64,000 bases of DNA from Lutimaribacter saemankumensis. GTDB lineage: Bacteria > Pseudomonadota > Alphaproteobacteria > Rhodobacterales > Rhodobacteraceae. A program made the translations under genes and the position numbers. The number at the start of each line of letters is the position of its first letter. The first letter of the stretch is position 1. The notes beneath the pieces are model-generated. The model had not been told where the DNA came from. It made no database searches and was given only the letters and a program-made list of their open reading frames with translations. Location: NCBI RefSeq assembly GCF_900100005.1, contig NZ_FNEB01000005.1:186001-250000 (forward strand), read 5' to 3'. Below are positions 17,977 through 27,244 of this stretch, piece by piece.

Positions 17977-19126
17977 AGACTGGCAAGAAGGAGGCTTTGG
18001 CCTTTACCTTCATTGGCCCTTTTGTCAGGCCAAATGCCCGTATTGCGACTTCAACAGCCATGTCGCGCGAGAAATCGATCAATCGCGGTGGTTAAGGGCG
18101 TATTTATCCGAGATCGATCGGTTGGCTGAGATTGTTCCCGGCCGTGTTCTTACGTCCGTGTTCTTTGGCGGCGGAACACCAAGCTTGATGCAGCCCGAAA
18201 TCGTCGCAGGCATTCTTGATCGTATCCGCGCGAAATGGCCGATGGCCAACGATCCCGAGGTGACGCTGGAGGCAAACCCCGGCTCGGTCGAGGCTGGGCG
18301 CTTTGCTGGCTATGCCGACGCAGGCGTCAACCGCATCTCAATGGGCATACAGGCGCTGAATGACCGCGATCTTGCCCGGCTTGGCCGTATTCATACCGTG
18401 GCAGAGGCAGCGCAAGCCTTTGATATTGCAAGAGAAAGATTTGATCGCGTAAGTTTCGACCTGATTTATGCCCGACAGGATCAGACTCTGGACGACTGGC
18501 GGCAGGAACTCAACCAGGCGCTATCGATGGCCGTTGACCACCTGTCGCTCTATCAGCTGACCATCGAGCAGGGCACCGCATTTGGTGACCGTTACAATGC
18601 CGGAAAATTGCGCGGGCTGCCGCAGGACGACACCGCGGCCGACATGTACGAGGCGACGCAAGACATATGCGGCGAGGCCGGTTTTCTGTCGTACGAAGTG
18701 TCGAACCACGCAAGGCCAGGAGCGGAATCCCGCCACAACAGGGTCTATTGGCGCTATGGCGATTACATTGGCATCGGGCCCGGCGCGCATGGAAGACTGA
18801 CGTTGAACGGCGTCCGTCACGCCACCGAACAATGGCGGGCGCCTGGAAAGTGGCTCCTCGAAGCGGAGCGGGGCAATGCCGACTCGGTCAAGGAACCGAT
18901 TGAACCCGACGATCAGGCAGCGGAATTCCTTATGATGGGCCTTCGACTGACCGAAGGGGTTGACCCACGTAGATATGCCCGCATTGCCGGCGCCCCTTTG
19001 CCAGACGAAAAACTGCTCTATCTGCAGGACATAGGCATGATCGACTGGACGCCTGAAAGTCTGCGCGTCACGCGCGGGGGTCGCCTTGTCCTGAATGCCG
19101 TCTTGCAACATCTAATGGTGGGCTGA
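17939..19126 (+). CDS. hemW: Radical SAM family heme chaperone HemW
   Basis: 395-residue radical-SAM protein. The cluster motif is CQAKCPYCDF (CxxxCxxC), followed by FFGGGTPSLM and the HemN-like C-terminal domain (ESRHNRVYWRYGDYIGIGPGAHG). It belongs to the HemW branch, which binds heme and hands it to apoproteins. It is not a true HemN, because the longer HemN N-terminus is missing. The start at 17939 lies inside the end of rdgB; an earlier ATG at 17894 is in frame but would lengthen the overlap. No ribosome-binding site decides, so the start is uncertain. Confidence 0.9.
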   Translation: MPSASLLQAALAEDWQEGGFGLYLHWPFCQAKCPYCDFNSHVAREIDQSRWLRAYLSEIDRLAEIVPGRVLTSVFFGGGTPSLMQPEIVAGILDRIRAKWPMANDPEVTLEANPGSVEAGRFAGYADAGVNRISMGIQALNDRDLARLGRIHTVAEAAQAFDIARERFDRVSFDLIYARQDQTLDDWRQELNQALSMAVDHLSLYQLTIEQGTAFGDRYNAGKLRGLPQDDTAADMYEATQDICGEAGFLSYEVSNHARPGAESRHNRVYWRYGDYIGIGPGAHGRLTLNGVRHATEQWRAPGKWLLEAERGNADSVKEPIEPDDQAAEFLMMGLRLTEGVDPRRYARIAGAPLPDEKLLYLQDIGMIDWTPESLRVTRGGRLVLNAVLQHLMVG

Positions 19127-19129
19127 TGC

Positions 19130-19483
19130 ATGCGATTTCTCTGGGCCAGCCTTGGGCTTGTTTCGGTCGGCCTGGGGCTTATCGGAATTTTCCTGCCGCT
19201 CTTGCCAACTGTCCCGTTCATGATCCTTGCGGCGTTCTTGTTCGCTCGTTCCTCGGAGCGGCTACATAACTGGATACTGGCGCATCCAACATTTGGCCCA
19301 TCCATCGCTGATTGGCAGGAGCGCGGAGCCATCAATCCGCGCGCAAAACGCCTTTCTACCGCTTCGATCGCGGCAGTTTTCTGCATCTCGCTCGTACTTG
19401 GTCTGAGCTGGAAGATCCTGGCACTTCAAGCCTTGGCGCTTGCCTGTGTGCTTGTGTTTATCTGGTCGCGCCCTAGCGCATAG
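19130..19483 (+). CDS. DUF454 (YbaN-type) inner-membrane protein
   Basis: 117-residue membrane protein with three hydrophobic segments (about 3-38, 78-95 and 97-112). It contains GLIGIFLPLLPTVPFMILAA, then FARSSERLHNWILAHPTFGP, the pattern of the YbaN/DUF454 family. Its function is unknown. It follows hemW by three bases and is the last gene of the rph operon. Its 3' end overlaps the convergent parB by 11 bases. Confidence 0.87.
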   Translation: MRFLWASLGLVSVGLGLIGIFLPLLPTVPFMILAAFLFARSSERLHNWILAHPTFGPSIADWQERGAINPRAKRLSTASIAAVFCISLVLGLSWKILALQALALACVLVFIWSRPSA

Positions 19484-20375
19484 CCGACAGGCGCATGCAC
19501 AGATCGTCCAGATCGTCGAGCGATCCATAGCGAATGACCAATCGACCCGATTCCTGCCCTTTGTCGTGATCTATCTCGACCTTCATACCCAGGCTCGCCG
19601 ACAGGTCGCCCTCCAGCGCTTTGGTATCGGCGTCCTTGTCCGGGGTGTGTTTTTTGGTCGGTTTTTCGTCGTCCGAAAAGATGTTCCCCACGGCTTTCTT
19701 GGCAAGCTTTTCGGTTTCGCGAACAGAAAGCCCGTTTCTTATGACCTTCCGGGCAAGGGAAACAGGATCTTCTGACGTGATCAACGCGCGCGCATGACCG
19801 GCCGACAGCTTTCCCTCCCGCAGGTAGGACTGAACCTCTTCCGGCAATCCCAAAAGGCGCACAAGGTTGGCGATATAGCTACGGCTCTTGCCCAGAACCT
19901 CTGACAGCTTTTCCTGCGTGTGCCCGAATTTATCCATCAATTGCCGATAGCCTGCCGCCTCTTCTATCGGGTTCAGGTCGGCGCGCTGGATGTTTTCGAT
20001 GATCGCAACTTCCAGAACTTCGGTATCGTCGAAGTCGCGAACCAGAACCGGGATCTCATGAAGCCGCGCCATCTGCGCCGCACGCCAGCGCCGTTCGCCT
20101 GCGACAATCTCAAATTCGTTATCGTGGCCAGGACGGGGCCGCACGATCAGCGGCTGGATAATACCCTTTTCCTTGATCGAGGCTGACAGCTCTTCAAGCT
20201 GTTCGGGGGTAAAGCTCCGGCGCGGCTGATCCGGGTTCGGGTGAATGCGCTCTATCGGCACCGCCATATCCGGTCGGCGCGATGCAGGCTGGGCCCCCTG
20301 CTCTTCCGGGTTTACATCGGCCATAAGCGCGGACAGCCCGCGACCCAATCCACGAGATTTGCTTTTCTTGTCCAT
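19473..20375 (-). CDS. parB: Chromosome partitioning protein ParB
   Basis: 300-residue CTP-dependent clamp that loads at parS and spreads along DNA. The N-terminal CTP-binding domain has GIIQPLIVRP and GERRWRAAQMA; the helix-turn-helix that reads parS covers about residues 145-190 (LSEVLGKSRSYIANLVRLLGLP and following); a charged linker leads to the C-terminal dimerisation helix. It lies 14 bases after parA in the mnmE-mnmG-rsmG-parA-parB operon. Its target sites are present nearby at 21765-21780 and 23664-23679. Confidence 0.97.
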   Translation of the reverse strand: MDKKSKSRGLGRGLSALMADVNPEEQGAQPASRRPDMAVPIERIHPNPDQPRRSFTPEQLEELSASIKEKGIIQPLIVRPRPGHDNEFEIVAGERRWRAAQMARLHEIPVLVRDFDDTEVLEVAIIENIQRADLNPIEEAAGYRQLMDKFGHTQEKLSEVLGKSRSYIANLVRLLGLPEEVQSYLREGKLSAGHARALITSEDPVSLARKVIRNGLSVRETEKLAKKAVGNIFSDDEKPTKKHTPDKDADTKALEGDLSASLGMKVEIDHDKGQESGRLVIRYGSLDDLDDLCMRLSAMR

Positions 20376-20389
20376 TCTCCGCCTCCAAC

Positions 20390-21199
20390 CTATGCCGCGA
20401 GTTTTGCGTGATTCTGCAGGATTTCCCGTGCCAAAGCCATATATGCCAGCGCGCCCCTGGACGTCGGATCGTAGTCCAGCACCGGGACAGCATAGGATGG
20501 GGCCTCGGACACACGGACATTACGCGGAATCACTGTTTTAAACACCAACTCTCCGAGATTGTCCCTGGCGTCCTGCTCAACCTGCTGACTCAACCTGTTG
20601 CGTTTGTCGTACATGGTCAACACAACACCTTCGATTCTCAGGTTCGGATTGGCTGTCTGACGGACCTCTCTGATGGTCAGCATCAATTGCGACAAGCCCT
20701 CCAGCGCAAAGAACTCCGACTGCAGAGGAACGAGAACCGAATGCGCTGCCACCATTGCATTGACGGTTAAAAGATTAAGCGACGGCGGGCAGTCGATCAG
20801 TATGTAATCGAAGCGAAAGTCATCCATCGCGTGTTGACGCAAAGCGTCGTGCAAAAGAAAGCTTCGCTTTTCATTCGAAATGAGCTCGATATCCGCCGAG
20901 CTCAGGTCAATCGTCGCCGGAACGATAAAGAGGTTTTCGGTTTCGGTCTGCTGAATGACGTCTTTTAGGGCAATATCTTCCAGAAGCAGCTCGTAGGTCG
21001 TGTATTCGCGGTCATCCACCTCGACACCAAGCCCTGTGGATGCGTTTCCCTGGGGGTCAAGATCGATAATCAAAACGCGCTGGCCCTGCGCAGACATGGC
21101 CGCAGCCAGGTTTATTGCCGTCGTGGTTTTTCCCACCCCACCCTTTTGGTTTGCAACAGCGATGATGCGCGGCCCGGGGGGGCGTGTTGGGTCAGACAC
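20390..21199 (-). CDS. parA: Chromosome partitioning ATPase ParA
   Basis: 269-residue Walker ATPase that positions ParB-bound origins. The deviant Walker A is NQKGGVGKTTTAINLA, with K19 as the signature lysine and K24 in the P-loop. LIIDLDPQGNAST (A') and YILIDCPPSLNLLTVNAM (Walker B) follow. The start overlaps the rsmG stop by eight bases, so translation is coupled. Confidence 0.97.
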   Translation of the reverse strand: MSDPTRPPGPRIIAVANQKGGVGKTTTAINLAAAMSAQGQRVLIIDLDPQGNASTGLGVEVDDREYTTYELLLEDIALKDVIQQTETENLFIVPATIDLSSADIELISNEKRSFLLHDALRQHAMDDFRFDYILIDCPPSLNLLTVNAMVAAHSVLVPLQSEFFALEGLSQLMLTIREVRQTANPNLRIEGVVLTMYDKRNRLSQQVEQDARDNLGELVFKTVIPRNVRVSEAPSYAVPVLDYDPTSRGALAYMALAREILQNHAKLAA

Positions 21200-21803
21200 G
21201 GGCGACTCCTTCGATCCTCAGGATGACGGATTTTTCTTCTGTTTCACTTCTATACGGCTCGCAAGAGAATTCCCACGCCTGCCTTGCGTGGAAAAGCTCT
21301 TTTTCCCAAGTCGCTCCCTTGGGAAACAGCCCGGTAAACCCCTTGGCCCCATGCCTTTCCGCGTAGCCCAGCAGCGTCGACAAGTCCGCCAGCGCGCGGG
21401 CCGAGATAACGTCTGCCCCCTGGGGCTCGACGCTCTCAATGCGCCCGCTCACCACATCCGCATCCACGCTGGTTTCGCGAATAACCGTTCTAAGGAACGC
21501 GCATTTTCTCTGGTCGCTTTCGACCAGAACGACACGGCCCTGCGGGTTGATCTCATTTGCAGCAATCGCAACGACAAGCCCGGGAAAACCGCCGCCACTG
21601 CCCAGATCCACCCATTTTTTCCAATTCAGCGGGGCCAGCGAGATAATCTGCAATGAATCCCGGATGTGGCGCCCCCACGCGTCTGCGAGCGTGGATTTAC
21701 TTACAAGGTTGATCCTTGGGTTCCATTTTTCCAACAAAGCGACGTAAGTTTGCAACCGCTCTGTTGTTTCACGTGAAACATCAACCTTGGGCGCGAAACG
21801 CAT
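21192..21803 (-). CDS. rsmG: 16S rRNA (guanine-N7) methyltransferase RsmG
   Basis: 203-residue SAM-dependent enzyme that methylates G527 (E. coli numbering) of 16S rRNA. The SAM-binding motif is VDLGSGGGFPGLVVAI, and NPRINLVSKS near residue 30 is characteristic. The ATG at 21803 overlaps the mnmG stop as TGATG; a GTG directly before it is also possible. Residues 9-14 (DVSRET) are encoded by the perfect parS site at 21765-21780. Confidence 0.96.
   Translation of the reverse strand: MRFAPKVDVSRETTERLQTYVALLEKWNPRINLVSKSTLADAWGRHIRDSLQIISLAPLNWKKWVDLGSGGGFPGLVVAIAANEINPQGRVVLVESDQRKCAFLRTVIRETSVDADVVSGRIESVEPQGADVISARALADLSTLLGYAERHGAKGFTGLFPKGATWEKELFHARQAWEFSCEPYRSETEEKSVILRIEGVARV
21765..21780. 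promoter_or_regulatory. parS site 1 (inside rsmG)
   Basis: TGTTTCACGTGAAACA, a perfect 16-bp palindrome identical to the canonical parS. It lies within the rsmG coding sequence, about eight codons in, and about 5.1 kb from the probable oriC. It is the loading site for the ParB encoded next door. Confidence 0.96.
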
Positions 21804-23671
21804 CACGCTGTTTTCTCTCGTTTTTCACGGCGCAGACGGGCCAGAATGAGCGTCAAAGCGGCTGGCGTCATCCCGTCAATCCGCGCCGCCTGGGCAAGGT
21901 TTCCAGGGCGCGTTGCCTCAAGCTTCGTTTTGAGTTCGTTGGATAGCCCGTCAATAAGGGCAAAATCAAAGCTTGCGGGAATAGCCTGCTGTTCATCCCG
22001 CTTCATCGCCTCCACATCGCGCTTTTGCCGCTCGATGTAATTTGCATACAGCGCATCCTTTTCAAGCTGACGGCGCGCTTCTTCGTCAACATCCTGCAGC
22101 GTAGGATCAAGTCGCGCCACCTCCTCAAACCCGACATCGGGAAAGGCCAGAAGCTGGAATCCGCTTCGGCGCGCGCCATCCTGATTTACCGAAACACCCA
22201 ACGCAGCCACTTCGCGTGGCGTAAAGGTCTGACGCTCCAAAAGATTTCTGCCGGACTCTAGTCGCTGCATTTTCTCTTCGAACGCCTGCTTTCGAGGTTC
22301 GCCCACGCAGCCTGCCGCCAATCCAATCGGCGTCAAGCGCTGGTCTGCGTTGTCGGCGCGCAGCGACAACCTGAACTCTGCTCGGGACGTGAACATGCGA
22401 TAAGGCTCGCTAACACCCCGGGTCGTTAGATCATCGATCATCACGCCTATGTAGCTGTCGGACCGGCTGAACACCACGGGATCCTTCCCAAGCGCCTCGG
22501 CCGCCGCGTTCAGTCCGGCCACCAGCCCCTGGGCGGCCGCCTCTTCGTATCCTGTCGTTCCGTTGATCTGTCCAGCCAGATACAAGCCCGGCACATCACG
22601 AACGGCCAGCCGGAGATCCAGCGCGCGCGGATCGACATAGTCATACTCAATCGCATACCCAGGCTGCAGAATAACCGCCTCCTCTAGTCCGAAAATCGAA
22701 CGGACATAGGCGTGCTGCACATCCTCCGGCAGGGATGTCGAAATTCCGTTGGGGTATACCGTGTGATCGTCCAGCCCCTCAGGCTCAAGAAATATCTGAT
22801 GCGACGGCTTGTCCGAAAACCGGACGATCTTGTCTTCGATGGATGGGCAATAGCGCGGGCCCACGCCCTCGATATGTCCGCCGTACATGGCAGACCGCGA
22901 AAGGTTCTTCTGAATGATTTCATGCGTTTCTTCGTTCGTGTGCGTGATCCCACACGAAACCTGGCGAACGAATGGGTCACGAGAGAGGAAGGAAAACATG
23001 ACCGGATCGTCGTCGCCGGGCTGCTCTTCCAGCTTGTCCCAGGCGATCGTGCGCCCATCCAGCCGCGGCGGCGTTCCCGTCTTTAGCCGGCCGAGCGGCA
23101 ACGCGAAGCTGTCTATTCTTTCCGCAAGCTTCACAGAGGGCTTATCGCCCATACGCCCGCCGGGGCGCGATACGTCCCCGATATGAATGACGCCGCGCAA
23201 GAAGGTGCCCGTCGTAAGAACGACTGCCTTTGCCCGAACCTCGCTACCGTCACCCAAGACAAGGCCCGACACGCGATCGCCGCTCATCAGGAAATCGACG
23301 GCCTCGCCCTCGATAATGGATAGGCCTTCCTGCCCTTCCATCTCGGCAAGCATCTCTTTCCGATAGATTTTACGATCGGACTGGGCGCGGGGCCCCTGCA
23401 CTGCCGGACCTTTTCTGCGGTTAAGCAGCCGGAACTGAATGCCCGCCTTATCCGCAACGCGCCCCATCACACCGTCCAGCGCGTCGATCTCGCGCACCAG
23501 ATGGCCTTTGCCAAGCCCGCCGATGGCCGGATTACAGGACATGACGCCAATTCCATCCCGCGTCAGCGTCACAAGCGCAGTCCGCGCGCCCATCCGCGCA
23601 GCTGCATGAGCAGCATCGGCGCCAGCGTGACCGCCGCCAACCACCAGAACGTCGAAGTCAAAATGTTTCAC
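21803..23671 (-). CDS. mnmG: tRNA uridine-5-carboxymethylaminomethyl modification enzyme MnmG (GidA)
   Basis: About 622-residue FAD enzyme that, with MnmE, modifies U34 of certain tRNAs. The FAD-binding N-terminus is [16 protein letters not shown]; the motifs [32 protein letters not shown] and the C-terminal [13 protein letters not shown] are typical. Two GTG codons could start it. The GTG at 23680 shares a base with the GGAG site, which is too close. The GTG at 23671 is eight bases downstream of AAGGAG and is preferred. The spacer between them is a parS site. It follows mnmE by about a dozen bases. Confidence 0.95.
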   Translation of the reverse strand: MKHFDFDVLVVGGGHAGADAAHAAARMGARTALVTLTRDGIGVMSCNPAIGGLGKGHLVREIDALDGVMGRVADKAGIQFRLLNRRKGPAVQGPRAQSDRKIYRKEMLAEMEGQEGLSIIEGEAVDFLMSGDRVSGLVLGDGSEVRAKAVVLTTGTFLRGVIHIGDVSRPGGRMGDKPSVKLAERIDSFALPLGRLKTGTPPRLDGRTIAWDKLEEQPGDDDPVMFSFLSRDPFVRQVSCGITHTNEETHEIIQKNLSRSAMYGGHIEGVGPRYCPSIEDKIVRFSDKPSHQIFLEPEGLDDHTVYPNGISTSLPEDVQHAYVRSIFGLEEAVILQPGYAIEYDYVDPRALDLRLAVRDVPGLYLAGQINGTTGYEEAAAQGLVAGLNAAAEALGKDPVVFSRSDSYIGVMIDDLTTRGVSEPYRMFTSRAEFRLSLRADNADQRLTPIGLAAGCVGEPRKQAFEEKMQRLESGRNLLERQTFTPREVAALGVSVNQDGARRSGFQLLAFPDVGFEEVARLDPTLQDVDEEARRQLEKDALYANYIERQKRDVEAMKRDEQQAIPASFDFALIDGLSNELKTKLEATRPGNLAQAARIDGMTPAALTLILARLRREKREKTA

Positions 23672-23679
23672 GTGAAACA
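23664..23679. promoter_or_regulatory. parS site 2 (spans the mnmG start codon and ribosome-binding-site spacer)
   Basis: TGTTTCACGTGAAACA, a perfect match to parS. On the minus strand the order is mnmE stop TAA, GGAG, then this palindrome. Its internal GTG at 23669-23671 is the best-placed mnmG start codon. It is about 3.2 kb from the probable oriC and 1.9 kb from site 1. Confidence 0.95.
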
Positions 23680-23683
23680 CTCC

Positions 23684-24958
23684 TTACTTCCCAAGACAAA
23701 AGCTGGCAAAGATTTCGTCCAGCAAGTTCTCGACATCTATGCGACCAAGCAAGGATTCAAGGGCCCGAACAACATTCCTCAATTCCTCTGCGGCCAGATC
23801 ATACTGTTCGGTACCGATTCTGACATGATCAACAGCCGCCTCTAGGCCGGAAATTGCCTGAGCCAATGCAAGACGGTGGCGCTCTCTCGTTGCCAGCCCG
23901 GCCTGCGCCGCCTGACCCTTCAATCGGTTCGTGATCTCTGTCACAAGCTCGCCGACGCCGTGCCCCGTCAAACCCGAAACGCCAGCCCCACGCAGGTCGG
24001 CTTTGGCCTGGATCACGATGTCGCCTTCCTTCGGTGTCAGCTCGGGTGGCTGCCCGTCTACAAGAAACACCCGCAAGTCCGCACGCATTGCTCTTTCCCG
24101 CGCGCGTGCAATTCCAATTCCCTCAACGTGATCTTCAGTTTCTCGGATTCCGGCGGTATCCAGAACCGTTACCGGCAATCCTCCCAGGTCCATACGCACT
24201 TCGATTACGTCCCGTGTCGTACCGGCATATTCCGACGTTATCGCCGCCTCGCGACCTGCCAGAGCATTTAGCAGTGTGGATTTACCAACATTCGGCGCCC
24301 CAACGATCGCGACTTCAAAGCCCGATCGCACCCGCTCTGCCGCATCAATTCCCTTTAATTGCTCGGCAACGCTCTGACGGGTTTTCTCCGTCAACGCGAT
24401 CACCTCAACGGATACGTCCTCTGGAACTTCCTCATCCGCAAAATCAATCGTTGCTTCCAGTAATGCCGCTGCACGTATCAGATCACGCCGCCAAATTTCG
24501 GCTTTTTGGCCAATCGCTCCATCCAGAAGCCGTTGTGCCTGTATGCGCTGTGCCTCGGTTTCGGATTCGATCAGATCTGCCAAACCTTCGACTTGCGTCA
24601 GGTCCAGCCGCCCGTTTTCAAGCGCACGGCGCGTGAACTCTCCGGGCTCGGCCATCCGCAAGCCATCGACCTCACCAAGGGACCGCAACACCGCCGACGT
24701 GATCGCAACCGATCCGTGGCATTGAAACTCAACAACGTCTTCGCCGGTAAAGCTATGTCCGGCTTCAAAGCACAAAACCAGAGCCTCATCCAAAACGCCG
24801 CCCTGCTTATCCCGCAAGCGGCGCACGCTTGCCCGACGCACGGACGGAACCGGCCCGGCGAGTTGCTCACAAGCTGCGAATGCCGACGGGCCGGAAACAC
24901 GGATCACCGCAACTCCGGCCTTGCCGGCAGCTGTGGCAAGGGCAAAAATCGTGTCCAT
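23684..24958 (-). CDS. mnmE: tRNA modification GTPase MnmE (TrmE)
   Basis: 424-residue GTPase, partner of MnmG in U34 tRNA modification. It has the N-terminal formyl-THF-binding domain ([32 protein letters not shown]), the inserted G domain ([25 protein letters not shown]) and the C-terminal CFLGK-type tail, here SFCLGK with the catalytic Cys. It is 26 bases downstream of rho and heads the mnmE-mnmG-rsmG-parAB run. Confidence 0.97.
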   Translation of the reverse strand: MDTIFALATAAGKAGVAVIRVSGPSAFAACEQLAGPVPSVRRASVRRLRDKQGGVLDEALVLCFEAGHSFTGEDVVEFQCHGSVAITSAVLRSLGEVDGLRMAEPGEFTRRALENGRLDLTQVEGLADLIESETEAQRIQAQRLLDGAIGQKAEIWRRDLIRAAALLEATIDFADEEVPEDVSVEVIALTEKTRQSVAEQLKGIDAAERVRSGFEVAIVGAPNVGKSTLLNALAGREAAITSEYAGTTRDVIEVRMDLGGLPVTVLDTAGIRETEDHVEGIGIARARERAMRADLRVFLVDGQPPELTPKEGDIVIQAKADLRGAGVSGLTGHGVGELVTEITNRLKGQAAQAGLATRERHRLALAQAISGLEAAVDHVRIGTEQYDLAAEELRNVVRALESLLGRIDVENLLDEIFASFCLGK

Positions 24959-24984
24959 CGGTCAAACCTCGGCGCCTGCGCGCG

Positions 24985-26256
24985 TCAGGTGTTCATGGAA
25001 TCGAAGAATTCCGAATTCGTCTTGGTCTGCTTCAGCTTGGAGATCAGGAACTCGATAGCATCCGTAGTGCCCATCGGATTCAGAATCCGGCGCAGGACAT
25101 AGGTCTTGGCCAGATCGGCCTTGTCGACCAGAAGATCCTCTTTCCGGGTGCCAGATTTGAGGATGTCGATCGCCGGGAACACGCGTTTGTCGGCAACTTT
25201 GCGATCCAGAACGATTTCGCTGTTACCCGTACCTTTGAATTCTTCAAAGATCACTTCGTCCATTCGGCTGCCGGTATCGATGAGTGCGGTCGCGATGATC
25301 GTCAGAGAACCGCCCTCTTCAACGTTACGCGCCGCACCGAAGAAACGCTTGGGCCGCTGAAGCGCGTTTGCATCGACACCACCAGTCAGAACCTTGCCGG
25401 AAGACGGCACAACTGTGTTGAACGCCCTACCAAGTCTTGTGATTGAGTCGAGAAGAATAACAACATCTCGTTTATGCTCGACCAGGCGCTTGGCTTTTTC
25501 GATCACCATTTCCGACACGGCAACGTGACGCGTGGCCGGTTCGTCAAACGTGGACGAGATCACCTCACCCTTCACGCTGCGCTGCATGTCGGTCACTTCT
25601 TCGGGGCGTTCGTCGATCAGCAGAACGATCAGATACACCTCGGGGTGATTGGTTTCGATCGAATGCGCGATATTCTGAAGCAGAACGGTCTTACCCGTCC
25701 GCGGCGGCGCCACGATCAAGGAACGCTGCCCTTTCCCGATCGGGGAAACCAGGTCGATGATCCGGGCTGAACGATCCTTGATCGTCGGATCTTCGATCTC
25801 CATCTTCAGCCGCTCATCGGGGTAAAGCGGCGTCAGGTTGTCGAACGCGATCTTGTGGCGCGCCTTGTCCGGCTCTTCGAAGTTGATCGAATTGACGCTG
25901 GTCAGCGCAAAGTAACGCTCGTTGTCATCCGGCGCCTTGATGACACCCTCGACGGTGTCACCCGTACGCAGCGCATACTGCCGGATCATGTCTGGCGAAA
26001 CGTAGATATCGTCGGGACCGGGCAAGTAGTTCGCTTCGGGCGAACGCAGGAACCCGAATCCATCCTGCAAAACCTCAAGAACGCCGTCACCGCCGATTTC
26101 CCAGCCCTCATCCGCCATCTCGCGGAGGATCTGGAACATCATTTCGCCTTTGCGCATCGTCGACGCGTTTTCGATTTCCAGCTCTTCGGCCATGGCCAAC
26201 AGATCTTTCGGGCTTTTTGCCTTCAGCTCGGCCAGGTTCAGACGGTTCTCGGACAT
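24985..26256 (-). CDS. rho: Transcription termination factor Rho
   Basis: 423-residue hexameric RNA helicase. The N-terminal Rho_N helix bundle begins [20 protein letters not shown]; the RNA-binding OSB fold contains [20 protein letters not shown]. The ATPase core has Walker [16 protein letters not shown] and the Q/R-loop region [26 protein letters not shown] before the ATG at 26256 decides the start. It lies on the left flank of the origin, separated from hemJ by 129 bases. Confidence 0.97.
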   Translation of the reverse strand: MSENRLNLAELKAKSPKDLLAMAEELEIENASTMRKGEMMFQILREMADEGWEIGGDGVLEVLQDGFGFLRSPEANYLPGPDDIYVSPDMIRQYALRTGDTVEGVIKAPDDNERYFALTSVNSINFEEPDKARHKIAFDNLTPLYPDERLKMEIEDPTIKDRSARIIDLVSPIGKGQRSLIVAPPRTGKTVLLQNIAHSIETNHPEVYLIVLLIDERPEEVTDMQRSVKGEVISSTFDEPATRHVAVSEMVIEKAKRLVEHKRDVVILLDSITRLGRAFNTVVPSSGKVLTGGVDANALQRPKRFFGAARNVEEGGSLTIIATALIDTGSRMDEVIFEEFKGTGNSEIVLDRKVADKRVFPAIDILKSGTRKEDLLVDKADLAKTYVLRRILNPMGTTDAIEFLISKLKQTKTNSEFFDSMNT

Positions 26257-26385
26257 TGGATTACACCTTGCATACCCAGCCACGCCTAGCGCGGCCAAAG
26301 TTCAGTTCTTTGAATGGAAGATATCCACCCGGACGGGCGGCTTAACCGGGCTTTTACGCCTGCACGCGATCCGAGTCAAACAAAC

Positions 26386-26835
26386 TCAGAACTTCACGAC
26401 GACGGACAGAACGATCACAATCATCAAAATCGTCGGGACTTCGTTCATCATGCGATAGTTTCGGCCACTCAACGTATTGTTGCCCGCTGCAAAATCCTTG
26501 AGCCGCAATCCAAGCCAATAATGAAACCACGTCATCGCAAGAACGGATGCAGCCTTTGTCCAGGGCCAGACCATCCCCCAATCCACGATTCCGGGGGTAA
26601 ACACCAACGCCAGCCCAAACACCCACACGACGACCATCGACGGATTCATGATATAGCGAAAAAGCTTGTACTCCATGATCCTGAAAACCTGGTCCCGAGG
26701 ATCACCGGTTTCCGCCTGTTCAGCATGGTAAACAAAAAGCCTCGGTAGATAGAAAATACCTGCCATCCAGGTGATCACTGCCATGATATGAATGGCCTTG
26801 TTCCAAGGATAAAGCGTGGCAAGAAGGTCGGACAT
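26386..26835 (-). CDS. hemJ: Protoporphyrinogen IX oxidase HemJ
   Basis: 149-residue membrane enzyme of the HemJ family, which oxidises protoporphyrinogen IX in many alphaproteobacteria. It contains WNKAIHIMAVITWMAGIFYL with the conserved His, LPRLFVYHAE, and four hydrophobic helices; R/K-rich GRNYRMMNEVPT near the end is also conserved. GAGG eight bases before the ATG at 26835 chooses this start over longer in-frame options that reach into the AT-rich origin region. It borders the probable oriC. Confidence 0.92.
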   Translation of the reverse strand: MSDLLATLYPWNKAIHIMAVITWMAGIFYLPRLFVYHAEQAETGDPRDQVFRIMEYKLFRYIMNPSMVVVWVFGLALVFTPGIVDWGMVWPWTKAASVLAMTWFHYWLGLRLKDFAAGNNTLSGRNYRMMNEVPTILMIVIVLSVVVKF

Positions 26836-27243
26836 ACAGAAGCCTCGGATCGAACGGCCCATCCTTATAATCATTAAATATATAAAGAAAGAGATGATGA
26901 TTTTGTTGGGGGCCGTCACGTCCGTGGATTACGTGGTTATCACGGTCTTTCCCACAGGGTGAATGTTTTAATCCAAGCCAAAGGAACAAGTTGAGAAGGC
27001 GGAAAAAACATATTAAAAACAGATACTTAATTACGAAACATCGAAAATTCCTTGTGTATAACTATCTGGATTAATCCAAGGAACTCAGGCTTTCCACAGA
27101 AGCAGACTTATCCTTTTCACAGGTGAACGACTCGTTGAAGAACGCGCTGGGTTTCCCGGCTTATCCTCTCTCGGATCGAAGCGGTGGATTTACCCCGCCT
27201 TCTTCCTTAAGAAATCCTTTAGGTTTCCCACGGAATTATCCAC
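26836..27243. other. Probable chromosomal replication origin (oriC)
   Basis: This 408-base stretch has no credible gene and is the longest non-coding gap in the window. It is much richer in A/T than its surroundings: 26 of 30 bases at 26861-26890 and 38 of 50 at 27001-27050, both candidate unwinding elements. Two exact DnaA boxes are present: TTATACACA on the minus strand at 27053-27061 and TTATCCACA at 27236-27244. Weaker relatives are TTTCCCACA near 26949, CTTTCCACA at 27090-27098, CTTTTCACA at 27113-27121 and TTATCCTCT at 27161-27169. The 10-mer TTAATCCAAG occurs twice (26968-26977, 27071-27080). Its flanks (rho, hemJ / maf, aroE, coaE, dnaQ, secB) match the oriC neighbourhood known from Caulobacter relatives, and genes on both sides point away from it. 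Confidence 0.85.
27053..27061 (-). promoter_or_regulatory. DnaA box, exact (TTATACACA)
   Basis: Perfect match to the TTATNCACA consensus, read on the minus strand, immediately to the right of the second AT-rich stretch of the origin region. Confidence 0.85.
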
Positions 27244-27244
27244 A
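27236..27244 (+). promoter_or_regulatory. DnaA box, exact (TTATCCACA), overlapping the maf start
   Basis: Perfect match to the high-affinity DnaA box. Its last base is the A of the maf ATG, so DnaA bound here would cover the maf translation start and probably its leader. Confidence 0.85.

Noticed and set aside
27013-27030. CtrA-type TTAA-N7-TTAA site in the origin
   Set aside because: The two TTAA units here are separated by ten bases rather than seven, and no other correctly spaced pair was found in the region.
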